Shown in pieces: positions 12,117-21,896 of a stretch of 64,000 bases of DNA. Origin of the DNA: Cordilura impudica (Eukaryota > Arthropoda > Insecta > Diptera > Scathophagidae); assembly GCA_963682025.1 (NCBI GenBank), contig OY821519.1:4725447-4789446 (forward strand). The letters run 5' to 3'. The translations under genes and the position numbers were made by a program. Positions within the stretch are counted from its first letter, which is position 1. Each line of letters starts with the position of its first letter. Below the pieces are notes generated by a model that was not told where the DNA came from, ran no database searches, and worked only from the letters and a program-made list of their open reading frames with translations.

Positions 12117-13365
12117 GCAATTGAATTTCAGAAAGTATCAGATAACATTAAATGGTTTTTAGAAAACATCAATTGTATTTCAGAAAACATCAATTGATTT
12201 TCAGAAAAAGTCAATTGTGTTTAAGAAAGTATCAATTGTACTTCAGAAAACGTCAATTGTGTTTAAGAAAGTATCAATTGAATTTCAGAAAACATCAATT
12301 GATTTTCAGTAATAATCAATTGCATTTCAGCAAGCATCAATTGATTTTCACAAAGTATCATTTCTATTTCAGAAAATATCAATTGAATTTCAGAAAATAT
12401 CAATTGAGTTTCAGAAATTATCAAATGTATTTCAGAAAATATCAAATGTATTTTAGAAACCATCAACTGCATTCCAGAAAACATCAAATGTATATCAGAA
12501 TTATCAAATGTATTTCAGAAACCATCAAATGTATTTCAGAAAATTTGAAATGTATTTCAGAAAACAGCCAATGTATTTCAGATATTATCTAATGTATTTC
12601 AGGAAACATCAAATGTATTTAAGAAAACATAAAATGTATTTCTGAAATTATCAAATGTTTTTCAGAAATTGTCAAATGTGTTTCAGAAAACATCAAATGT
12701 ATTGCAGAAATTATTAAATTTACTTCAGAAAATATGAATTGTATTTCAGAAAACATCAATTGATTTTCAGAAAAAGTCAATTGTGTTTAAGAAAGTATTA
12801 ATTGTACTTCAGAAAACGTCAATTGACTTTCAGAAAGTATCAATTGAATTTCAGAAAACATCAATTGATTTTCAGTAATAATCAATTGCATTTCAGAAAG
12901 CATCAATTGGTTTTCAGAAAGTATCATTTCTATTTCAGAAAATATCAATTGAATTTCAGAAAATATCAATTGAGTTTCAGAAATTATCAAATGTATTTCA
13001 GAAAATATCAAATGTTAATCCGAAATTATCAAATGTATTTTAGAAACCATCAACTGCATTCCAGAAAACATCAAATGTATATCAGAATTATCAAATGTAT
13101 TTCAGAAACCATCAAATGTATTTCAGAAAATTTGAAATGTATTTCAGAAAACAGCCAATGTGTTTCAGAAATTATCTAATGTATTTCAGAAAACATCAAA
13201 TGTATTTAAGAACACATAAAATGTATTTCTGAAATTATCAAATTTTTTTCAGAAATTATCAAATGTGTTTCAGAAAACATCAAATGTATTTCAGAAATTA
13301 TTAAATTTACTTCAGAAAATAAGAATTGAGTTTCAGAAAATATAAATTGAGTCTCAGAAAAATAG
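12117..13365 (+). repeat. 21-bp minisatellite array with higher-order duplication
   Basis: About 59 tandem units of the type CAATTGATTTTCAGAAAACAT, 21 bp each, so every open frame reads a 7-residue repeat. The order of unit variants between about 12140-12720 repeats at about 12735-13310, with roughly one unit gained: for example the rare segment AAAAAGTCAATTGTGTTTAA occurs near 12202 and 12770. That indicates a duplication of about 570-590 bp within the array. Not protein coding: frames run out at unit variants with stops, and composition is purely repetitive. Confidence 0.85.
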
Positions 13366-13423
13366 TCAGAACGCTATATAAAAAAATATTTTTTTATTGG
13401 GTTTGTAATGTTTCTTGAAAACT

Positions 13424-13695
13424 ACATATCGTCACCAAAAATGCAAAAGGCCGTAACTAATATTTTTATTTCTTTACAGGAGAAGCAAAAACCATCATAA
13501 AACAAAAACTACTTTAAACTTAATAACCCAAATTTTAGAGTCAAGCTGAAAAATAAAGATGGATTTTTATTTATGAAAACAAATTTATGGTAAAATAGTA
13601 GGTTTTAAGTAAAAAGCGGTAACTACAATACAAAAAGTCAATTTTGAACTTTTTGTTAGTTATGGACTTTTGCATTTTAGGTGACAATATAAACG
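13424..13695. repeat. 30-bp inverted repeat flanking a spacer
   Basis: The stretch starting GTCACCAAAAATGCAAAAGG (about 13431) is matched in reverse complement by the stretch ending CTTTTGCATTTTAGGTGAC (about 13684), 27 of 30 positions by eye. The minisatellite on either side is also inverted. The whole centre of C1 is therefore a large imperfect palindrome. Confidence 0.65.
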
Positions 13696-13884
13696 TATTT
13701 TTTTTCAAAATGATGACTACAAAATCAGTCAAAATTCTATCCTGGTGTTTAATAAATGAAGTCCTCATCTTCTATCGAAATAAGAAATAAGTCAAAATAG
13801 TGCTAAACATTTTCTGCGACTCCAAATCACAAATAAAAACAATAATAACTTTTCGGTATTGTAGGGTAAACTACTTTTTAATTC

Positions 13885-14046
13885 TGAATTTCAACAGATA
13901 TTTTCTGAAACTCAATTGATATTTTCTGAAATACATTTGACAATTTCTGAAATACATTTGATGTTTTCTGAAATATATTTGATACTTTCTGAAATACATT
14001 TGATGTTTTCTGAAATATATTTGATACTTTCTGAAATGCAATTGGA
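13885..14046 (-). repeat. Inverted segment of the 21-bp minisatellite
   Basis: About eight units of ATTTTCTGAAATACATTTGAT type, the reverse complement of the unit at 12117-13365. It abuts the T1 terminus of C1. Confidence 0.8.
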
Positions 14047-14267
14047 AAAGGTGTAGATGCTTACACATCTCCCCTGTGATTGGACTCACATTGATTTTTT
14101 TTTATTAAGTAAACGAATCGTGTTTCAATTACAAAATTTTCATTACTTTATTGTATAAAAGTCTCAACTATAGAGAATAATTTGCTCACATGGCAAGAAT
14201 GACGCAGTTGAGGGTCCTCAAAATTTTCTGCAGTTCAAAAAAAGGGCAGGTGCAAAATATAAATAAA

Positions 14268-15314
14268 AATAATAATTAGTTATTTATTGTTCGGTTTAAG
14301 ATCATGTATATATTTTTCTAATGAAAGAAAGATAATAATTTTTGTAATGTAAGAGAAATATTTCATTAGAAAAATATATACATGATCTTAAACCGAACAA
14401 TAAATAACTAATTATTCCAATAATCTGTTAAGATTTCACATGTCATTACAGTTCCATCTAGAGGACAATGGCAAAAACAAAGAACTATTCCATTACAAGA
14501 CTTGTAATTGATCTGGATATGTTAATGTAGAGAAAGCTAAACATTGGAAAAGCTCAGCTTGTTCGTATAAACTCTCGTATATAAAAAAGAAAAAACATTT
14601 CTCATGTTCTTTTCTTTCAAATTCTGAGTTAAATAGTTGATTAAGCATGAGTTGAAGTAATAGGCAGAAGGATGCTGAAGATGAACAAGTCGCTTTGTTC
14701 GAAAGTAGCTACTCCATCTAGCGCTGTCTTCAATTTTTTTTTCCAATATTTCTCTTACATTACAAAAATTATTATCTTTCTTTCATTAGAAAAATATATA
14801 CATGATCTTAAACCGAACAATAAATAACTAATTATTCCAATACAGATCAACAATATATAACAATAACATACAACACATTAGGTACAATGCATTTGTGTAA
14901 TCTGTTAAGATTTCACATGCCATTACAGTTCCATCTAGAGGACAATGGCAAAAACAAAGAGCTGTTCACATTACAAGACTTGTAATTGATCTGGCTATGT
15001 TAATGTAGAGAAAGCTAAACATTGGAAAAGATCAGCTTGTTCGTACAAACTCTCGTATATAAAAAAGAAAAAACATTTCTCATGTTCTTTTCTTTCCAAT
15101 TCTGAGTTAAATAGTTGATTAAGCATGAGTTGAAGTAATAGGCAGAAGGATGCTGAAGATGAACAAGTCGCTTTGTTCAAAAGTAGCTACTCCATCTAGC
15201 GCTGTCTTCAATTTTTTTTCCAATATTTCTCTTACATTACAAAAATTATTATCTTTCTTTCATTAGAAAAATATACACATGATCTTAAACCGAACAATAA
15301 ATAACTAATTATTC
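14268..15314. mobile_element. Element with about 80-bp terminal inverted repeats and duplicated core
   Basis: The left arm (about 14271-14352; contains TTATTGTTCGGTTTAAGATC and CTTTCATTAG reversed) reappears in reverse complement at about 14355-14415, 14744-14834 and 15226-15314. Between the arms a core of about 330 bp, from ATCTGTTAAGATTTCACATG to CTCCATCTAGCGCTGTCTTC, is present twice in direct orientation (about 14425-14743 and 14898-15225). Reading: a foldback/MITE-like DNA element that duplicated its core plus right arm. The minus-strand frames of 60-70 codons inside it are not recognisable proteins. Confidence 0.65.
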
Positions 15315-15345
15315 CAATAGAGATCAACAATACATAACAATAAAA

Positions 15346-15769
15346 ATAATATTTATTTTTCGAACCCTTTAAGCTAATTCTGTAAGCCTATTTTAGAGCG
15401 TAATTGTATTTTGAATACGCAAGAAAACTTTGAATGTGATGAAGGAATTTTGCCGATATTGTACCGGAGGTCCGATATATTCGTGAGGTATCCCGAATTA
15501 TTTTTGTTTGTAATTGTTCCCTGCTAGGTGGTGCTGGGTTCGCTTTTTTGCAAATATTCTTAATTATGGGCCGATTAATCTCAAGTTCACATCATATAAT
15601 CCATATCTACATACATACATATATATACATGTATAAAAGAGTTGAGTGGACGATCATCATCGCCCAGCCCAAAACCTTTGAACCAGAAACACGGAATTTG
15701 GTTTGCTGGTTCCCCCCTCGGCGTAAAGATCCATTAAGAAGGGATTTTTAAAAATTCGTGCATTAAGGT
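15346..15769. other. Non-coding DNA, nothing recognised
   Basis: Moderately AT-rich. It contains TGCTAGGTGGTGCTGGGTTC near 15523, reminiscent of the CTAGGTGG phrases in C1. An open frame of 67 codons (15548-15751) has no recognisable domain and is not called. Confidence 0.45.
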
Positions 15770-16985
15770 GGCAAAAGCGGACAAAGAGGGAAAAATGGTA
15801 ACAAATGAATCTAGGAATATGAAATTGGGTGTGTAGATGTCATCTGAGAAAAAACATGGGTACAGGATTAATTTTTTCGAAATTCGGCCATTTAAGGGAA
15901 AAAGCGGTCAAATGGACTAAAAATGGTACCTTTCTGTATCTTCTTAACGTATTAATCTATACTAGCAGATTCCAGCGATCGAAATTCGAGTGATAATTCT
16001 AGGAAATTTTATTTTTTCATTTAATAAAGACCATAAAGGTATGGTTCACAATTCAACTCATTTTAAACGAAGAAAACAAACTCAACACATTAACAAAAAC
16101 ACATTAACAAATTTAATAAACTCACACATAGCATTGTATAATTTTATGAATGTGTTAGTAGTAACTTTAAACGATCATAACTCCAAAAAAATATTCCAGA
16201 CGAAAAAATCTGCAAATATGTGTAACAGCTAAAAAGAAATACATTTCAAACGATAAAACTGTACATCGGTCACAAGAAATCGCCTTGCCTATTAATATTA
16301 TAGACGCATGAATTTTGATACACAGACTCCACCGAATACGTGGGCATCAATCAAGGATGATTTTATTGCTAATTCTAACGTCTACGGGAGGAAAAACGGC
16401 CAAAGAGGGGAAAAAGTGTACAAATTCTATCTTCTAAATAAACGAATCTAGGAATATGAAAGACTGTATGTGGATACCACTAAAGATAGGAACATCAGAT
16501 GCGAGGAAAACTTTTGGAAATTTCGGATGTTAAGGGGGGTAAAAATGGCCAAAAAGGGGAAATGGTACCTTTTTGCATCTACTTAATATATTAATCTATA
16601 TACATGATTTTTATCATACAGACTCCACCGATACGTGGGCATCAGTCAAGGATGAATTAGTTGGTAATTATAACGCCTATGGGAGGAAAAACTGCCAAAA
16701 TGGGGAAGTGTACATTTGGTATCTTCTAAACAAAGGAATATAAAATATAGTTTGCGGATTCCACTAGAGATAGAAACATCAAATGAGAAACATCAAAGGG
16801 GGATAAAAACGGCCCAGAAGTGTACCTTTTCGTATCTTCTTCACAAAGTAATTTAGAAATATGAAATTTGATATGTAGGCTCCACCAGAGACACAAACAT
16901 CGTCGAAGAATAAAATTTGTTTTTACTTGAGCCTTTAGGTGGTAAAAGCGGCCAAAAAATGGTAAATTTTCATTTGAAAGTACAT
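15770..16985 (+). repeat. Family D region with degenerate 120-150 bp repeats
   Basis: A motif of the form AAAACGGCCAAAGAGGGG recurs near 15774, 15898, 16390, 16541, 16686, 16805 and 16944. Each is followed by TATCTTCT and often by AATCTAGGAATATGAAA and a CATACAGACTCCACCGA-type segment. Units are diverged. The part at 15990-16310 matches the D fragments at 7860 and, reversed, at 30890. No coding signal. Confidence 0.55.
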
Positions 16986-16991
16986 TTTCTT

Positions 16992-17400
16992 AAGAAAACA
17001 AGTAAGAAAATTATAGTTGGTCTAGACCGATACCCTATACCATCCGTTTAGAAAGCTGGTCCTAAGTCCAACTAATTGGGTTTAGAAAAAAAGCATAAAC
17101 CAAATATACATCAAAAATTGGAACGATCCTGACCATATTTGGTAAAGATACCTATTTTTTGCAACAACATACACAAACCGATTTTGAGAAAAATCTGTAC
17201 AAAATTTTTGTTTTTGATAGGTTTAAGTGAATTGTCCTATATACTTTATTTTTGGTCTACGGATTAATGGATGTAATAAATGCACAAAAACCCAATTCGA
17301 CTGAGTTCTATTTGATAATTTGAATCCTATGGAAAGTTAAGTCGATATTATAGGAGTTATTTGAATGGATTTCAATAGCGTTTGTCCCATGGCTTGATAA
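16992..17400 (+). mobile_element. Family A element copy A3, diverged and truncated
   Basis: Starts AACAAGTAAGAAAATTATAG, with the palindrome reduced to GTTGGTCTAGACCGATACCC. It then follows family A with many substitutions and ends near GTCCCATGGCTTGATAAAT, before the GGAC tract. Older than A4. Confidence 0.65.
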
Positions 17401-17587
17401 ATAAAATTATATTATTTTTGATCTCTATAATTTGAATAATTTTTGAACCTGTTATGAATAAAAAAGTGGTTCTTAAATAAATTTTTAGGTTACTTGTTAG
17501 TAAAAAAATTACGTATTTTTTGCGAAAACACTATTTGGTGTGTTCTATATAGGAAGATAACATATTTGCTACAAAAAATACAATTAA

Positions 17588-18375
17588 AAACAAGTAAGAA
17601 AATTATAGTCGGTCTAGACCGACTATACGATACCCTATACCATGCGTTTAGAAACCCTATCTCTTAAACCCAACTAACTGGACATAGAAAATAAGCAAAA
17701 ACCAAATTTGAGTGGGATTTTTATTAATTTTTTTGGCTGCAGATATGAAAAAGTTCATATCGGATGCTATATCTATATAGGGACTAGGTCCAAAAATGGA
17801 CCGATCATGTTTGGTAAAGTCTCTTGTATTTTGCAAAAATATATACAAACAAAATTTGAGAAGAATCAGTGCAATATTTTTGTTTTTTAATAGATTTAAG
17901 TGAAGATCGGGAAGCAGCTCTATGTGGGGTCAAAGGGATCATTTTTGGACTACTTATTAATGGATGTAATGAACGCATACAAACCCAATTTGAGTAAGAT
18001 CTATATGACAATTTGGATCTTATGGCAATTTATGTCGATTTCATATGGGTAATTTGTATGGGGGCTAGGTCTGAACATGGACGGCATCTCACCAATTTTA
18101 ATAGCGTTCATCCCATGGCTGATAGAAGCTTATATACCAAATTTCATCAAAATATATTCATATTTGCGACCTGCAGTTTGATTACAAGGTTTACATGGAC
18201 ACACAGACGGACGGACGGACGGACGGACGGACGGACATTGTTAAATCAACTCAGAAAGTGATTCTGATTCGATCGGTATAATTAAAGATGGGTCTAGGTC
18301 AAATATTTTTGGTTGTTACAAACAGCAGCACAAAGTCATTATACCCAAACCACATAGTGGTATAGGGTATAAAAA
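17588..18375 (+). mobile_element. Family A element copy A4, complete
   Basis: Near-reference copy of about 788 bp. Left end AACAAGTAAGAAAATTATAG, palindrome AGTCGGTCTAGACCGACT, subterminal ATACCCTATACCA. GGAC tract of about nine units at 18206-18236. Right end ACCACATAGTGGT hairpin, inverted subterminal TGGTATAGGGTAT, then AAAAAG. Non-coding. Confidence 0.8.
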
Positions 18376-18632
18376 GAGGTTTTTTGTTTTATGATCAATT
18401 TTTTTTGTATTGACCGTTGAAGTCATCAAAAATATTTTTTTTTGTAAAGTTTCCATCGTATTGTCACTCACACTATATTTCTTATTATTTTTAAATATTA
18501 ATATGGCTTAAATACTTAATATAATAATTATGCTTACAACGTAGCGAGTATAGTGCTAGTATTAAAATATAAGGAAAGTATTTGGCAAAACTTACAACCG
18601 ATAGCTGGCGCTGAGGTATTCTGAAATTTACG

Positions 18633-18854
18633 TAAAGCCCTAAGCACATTCATTGCGAGTTGCGAGTGCGAGAAAAAACGAGAATGAGACAGTATGATTT
18701 TTTCTAATGTGGAAGCGAGATCGAGAGTAAAGCTTTTTTGTGTGGCGTTGCCAGCTATACTCTCGATCTCGCTTCTACATATAGAAAAAACATACTGTCT
18801 CATTCTCATTTTTTCTCGTACTCGCAACTGGCAGTGAATGTGTTTAGGGCTTAA
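18633..18854. mobile_element. Hairpin MITE of about 220 bp
   Basis: Two arms of about 103 bp (18633-18735 and 18752-18854) are reverse complements with few mismatches. The outer ends are TAAAGCCCTAAGCACATTC and GTGTTTAGGGCTTAA; the inner ends are GCGAGATCGAGAGTAAAGCT and AGCTATACTCTCGATCTCGC, separated by about 16 bp. Almost the whole element would fold as one stem. The frame of 97 codons crossing it is a by-product. Confidence 0.75.
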
Positions 18855-18954
18855 ATGTCGTTCTCGACATTAAAGCAGGCATTGATTGAAATGAAAATTT
18901 AACAGCATATATATAAATTTTGCATTGCTTTGCTTATTTCTAATTATTAGTAAA

Positions 18955-18986
<32 letters not shown>

Positions 18987-19375
18987 TACCTGTTAGATGA
19001 GAAATCTGAGGTGAAAAATAATATCTGGTACGGCTTTATCGGTCGGAAAAACTTATTTTTAGATCGTTATAAATTATTTTTGACGCGGAAAGGGTTAAAT
19101 TTAAATGTAATGATATACTTTGGTATAATCACAAAAACTTCCAACAGGTGGCGTTAGTTGATTTACGCGAAAGAACAAATTTAGCAGCAGAAACTTTTGG
19201 AATCTCCGGCATTTTCATTCAAGTCAATTCATACTATGGTAAAAGAAGATGTAGGAGTGAATTTTCCAACTTTTAATGCAAATGATGTTGCATGTACGGC
19301 ACCACATATTTTACCATTGAAAGTTGGCTCATCAACTTATACTGCTTCGAATCCTAAATACACAAAAATTTTATA
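18855..19375. other. AT-rich DNA with TA tract; possible transposase N-terminal relic
   Basis: A TATATATA tract lies at 18955-18985. At about 19150-19230 one plus frame reads LVDLRERTNLAAETFGIS, which resembles the helix-turn-helix start of Tc1/mariner-like transposases (weak). Nothing else recognised. Confidence 0.3.
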
Positions 19376-19577
19376 AGGGAACATGGTCCGTTATCAAGAA
19401 TATATTGGGTAACATTATCGAATCGACAATTATCAATGGATTAAAGGAGGGCATATTAAATGCCAAGATTTACGATGATTGCATCAGATTTTTCAAATGC
19501 ATTGAAATGTTTACAATATCCAATTCGTCTGGCATATGCGATGGAAATCAAGAAATCGTAAGACCAGTCAATTAATC
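19376..19577 (+). pseudogene. Helitron/PIF1-type helicase relic
   Basis: Short remnant of the C-terminal helicase motifs of Helitron RepHel proteins. One frame reads GTWSVIKNILGNIIESTI then INGLKEGI, matching the NGTR...NVIEATIL.G stretch of the family. After a frameshift near 19450 another frame reads MPRFTMIASDFS and then LQYPIRLAYAMEIKKS, matching the IPRI.LIPSD...R.QFPvrlAFAMTINKsQGQS block. A stop falls inside the KKS.DQSI segment. Only about 70 residues survive, so it is dead. It could be a relic of an autonomous partner of the non-coding Helitron-like repeats here (inference). Identified from remembered motifs, not by search. Confidence 0.5.
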
Positions 19578-19689
19578 GAAAATAAAATTTGCAATACTGA
19601 TTGCATTCTTATTAAAAAATTCCTAACTACATTCCTACGTTCCAGGAACACTGCAAAATATGTAGAGGCCAAAAACAGAGCATAGAAAT

Positions 19690-20215
19690 TGAAATTTTGT
19701 TTCATAAAAGAATACTCCTGTTGCATAATGGACGAAAAACGCAGTTACCCGGTCCAAATAATTATATTGCTCGAGGAAATGTCGAAGATAAATTTAGAAC
19801 CAAAAAGCAAAAGTTCCTTATTTTTCAAACAACATTCAATTGTGACAAAAAAGCAAGACATTTGTTGCAACTGGTTCTATAAATTCCGAAATTTATATTA
19901 AGGAGTTTTTTGCAAAGAAAACTATATTTTTGTTCCGATTTGGTATCCTGTCACTACGGTAAAAAAGCTCTTGAGTTGTGCAAGAACAATAACTTGGGTT
20001 TAGTACCAATGGAGGCAAATTTTCCAAACTGTCCAGAGCTCAGGCCAGTGGAGAGATATTAAGCTCTTGTGAAAAGGGAGGTTAAGAGCACAAAGAAGGT
20101 GTTCCAAATTGTGGAAAATATTAATAAAGTAATAGAAACCACTATGAAATTCCTAATGGAATGGGTTTCGGAAAATGTTCATAAGGAGTGAGTAGAATTA
20201 TAAGAATTGTCTTTC
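19690..20215 (+). pseudogene. Tc1/mariner-superfamily transposase relic (C-terminal part)
   Basis: Degenerate DDE transposase. One frame reads FVATGSINSEIYIKEFFAKK (near 19858-19920), typical of the segment before the second catalytic Asp. A later frame reads SCHYGKKALELCKNNNLG and then FPNCPELRPVERY, followed by a stop and ALVKREVKS (about 19950-20080). This matches the DLAS.HY...NPPNCPELRPIE.fWA..K pattern, with the Trp of FWA replaced by a stop. At least two frameshifts and one stop. An A-run near 20250 follows. It may form one element with the N-terminal trace at 19150; the helicase relic between them would then be a separate insertion. Confidence 0.55.
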
Positions 20216-21789
20216 TTTGTGAGCCTTAAAATATTTTCAATTTAATAAAAAAAAAAAACAAATCAAAACCCTAGGTTCAATGATTTCCTTATTATTTCAT
20301 TTTATGTATGCTAAGATTTTTTCGATTACACTCCTTGTATGTTATTACTGATTGTCTGCTTCATACTTGTGCTTCATTTATTGAGTGGGTTTTCTTTGGT
20401 TCTTGAATTATCAATTAATAGCGGAATTAGAAGGAATTGTTTACTAAAATTATATTTTTTATATTCGTATTTGAATTTTATATTGTAACTTATAGAACTT
20501 CGTTTGGAATAGAGCTTCAGGATATTTTTGTTATTCTATACAAAATTAACTGCTAGAAGTGATATTTGCTAAACTCTATATTTGCTAGACTTCGAATATT
20601 TCTACTTCAGGAATCAAAACGAAATCATCGATGAAGTTTAGTATAAGTGTGTTAAAAATAATCGGTAAAAACATATTTTTTTTTAATTTTAAAAATATGA
20701 CTTTTGGAGACATATTTTTTTATAAACTTAGAATCATATTATTATGGAAAAAAAAACTTGTCCAAATAAAAGTGATTTTTGGATTTGTGGAATTCCTTAT
20801 CAATTCTGAGCGCATAAGAAAATCCCATTTATTGATTATAAATTTAAGTTTCCTGTTGTATAATAAATTTTATTTGGTCTTTCTGTTATAATTTGCTTAT
20901 ATAATAAAATTATTTCTACTGTATGTGACAAAACATTTCGTGTTTAAAGAAAATTTTTCGAAGCCTTGATAACCCAGTTTTCTTAAAGTTACATAAACTT
21001 TAGTTAAATATAATTTTACATAGAAAACTTCATGCCAACTAATTATCTTTTTCATTTTGAAAACTATACGATAAAACTAACTAATGCAAATACTCTAGAA
21101 AACAAAATAATAATGAATAATTAATCAAGTATTACTTTCGAAATGAATTAAAACCTTTTACACTTTTTTGTACAAGTGGTTATTTGCACAAAGGAATTCG
21201 GTGTATAGACAGCCATACTATAGATTGTACCTTTCAGTTTATTTCAATTTAATTTGAGTGAAATACATCTCCCATTTAAAATAAAAGTGTTACCCTCACA
21301 TGACTGAGACGTATATTCTAATTTTTCCGTAGGTGCAAATAGCTCGTTTGCTAATCTTTTAACTATTTGTATATCTGGTAAACTTAAGGCCAACCTAAGT
21401 AAATTACATAAATATAGTTCATGTTGTTATATATGTTTTCATACTTGTATAAAACTGCTTTGCAATTCAACATTATGAATTTGATCAAATATTATTTTTT
21501 AAATTATGTTTTGTAAAAATGGAAATATTTTAGTCACCTTCAAAAATATACTCTAAATACATTGTATCACTTTGGATCTTCATAATTGTATTAATATTTT
21601 ATTTTAGTAATGCAATAGATTGTGGGCCCAGATCCCATAGCGATACGAAATGATGGTTTATGAATTGGAAGCTGTTACTTAAGCTGAGTGGTGTTTTTGA
21701 TTGTATTAATAGGTGAGCGTAGGAATTATGAATTCTCTTCTGGCCGTATATATATATATATTGGATCCTTTAGTTCCTATAAGGAGCAT
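20216..21789. other. AT-rich non-coding DNA
   Basis: About 1.6 kb, strongly AT-rich. One plus frame is open for 86 codons (20631-20891) but is just Phe/Ile/Leu/Lys-rich background. No repeat ends or genes recognised. The 5' LTR of the copia element that starts to its right would be expected near 21.3-21.75 kb, but I could not delimit one. Confidence 0.45.
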
Positions 21790-21795
21790 AGGGCC

Positions 21796-21891
21796 TGTCA
21801 TATACCTCTGTTTAATAAAACCAATTATGGTAACTGTAAGGCACAAATGGAAGCTGTTTTATTTATTTTTATTTATTTTATTTATTTACTC
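21796..21891 (+). pseudogene. Copia gag, N-terminal fragment left of the Transib insertion
   Basis: One open frame reads PLFNKTNYGNCKAQMEAVL, which is the conserved start of Ty1/copia Gag (F.G.NY..W...M...L), with Cys in place of the usual Trp. It is followed by a TTTATTTA expansion and then the target site CAACG, where a Transib element is inserted. The reading continues at 24691 on the far side. Confidence 0.6.
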
Positions 21892-21896
21892 CAACG
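21892..21896. repeat. Transib target-site duplication, left copy
   Basis: CAACG at 21892-21896 is repeated at 24686-24690 on the other side of the element. A 5-bp GC-rich duplication is characteristic of the Transib superfamily. Confidence 0.8.

Larger units (their letters stand above)
11572..14094. mobile_element. Family C element copy C1 with minisatellite cargo
   Basis: One end (about 11572-11610: AGGGGTGTAAAATCC, AATTTCACGATACAATC) matches the T2 terminus of other C copies with its outermost bases lost. The other end (14054-14094: TAGATGCTTACACATCTCC, CTGTGATTGGACTCACATTG) matches terminus T1. Between them lie a 177-bp tandem repeat (11637-12035), a 21-bp minisatellite (12117-13365), a spacer with a 30-bp inverted repeat, and the same minisatellite in reverse (13885-14046). 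Non-autonomous. The ends resemble Helentron/DINE architecture (inference). Confidence 0.6.

Noticed and set aside
12152..13179. Repetitive proteins of 146 and 125 codons (FRKHQL-type heptads), and minus-strand partners
   Set aside because: The 21-bp minisatellite unit is a multiple of three, so long open frames arise automatically on both strands.
11572..14094. Possible CRISPR array (regular short repeats)
   Set aside because: Units are contiguous 21-mers without unique spacers, in a eukaryotic transposon.
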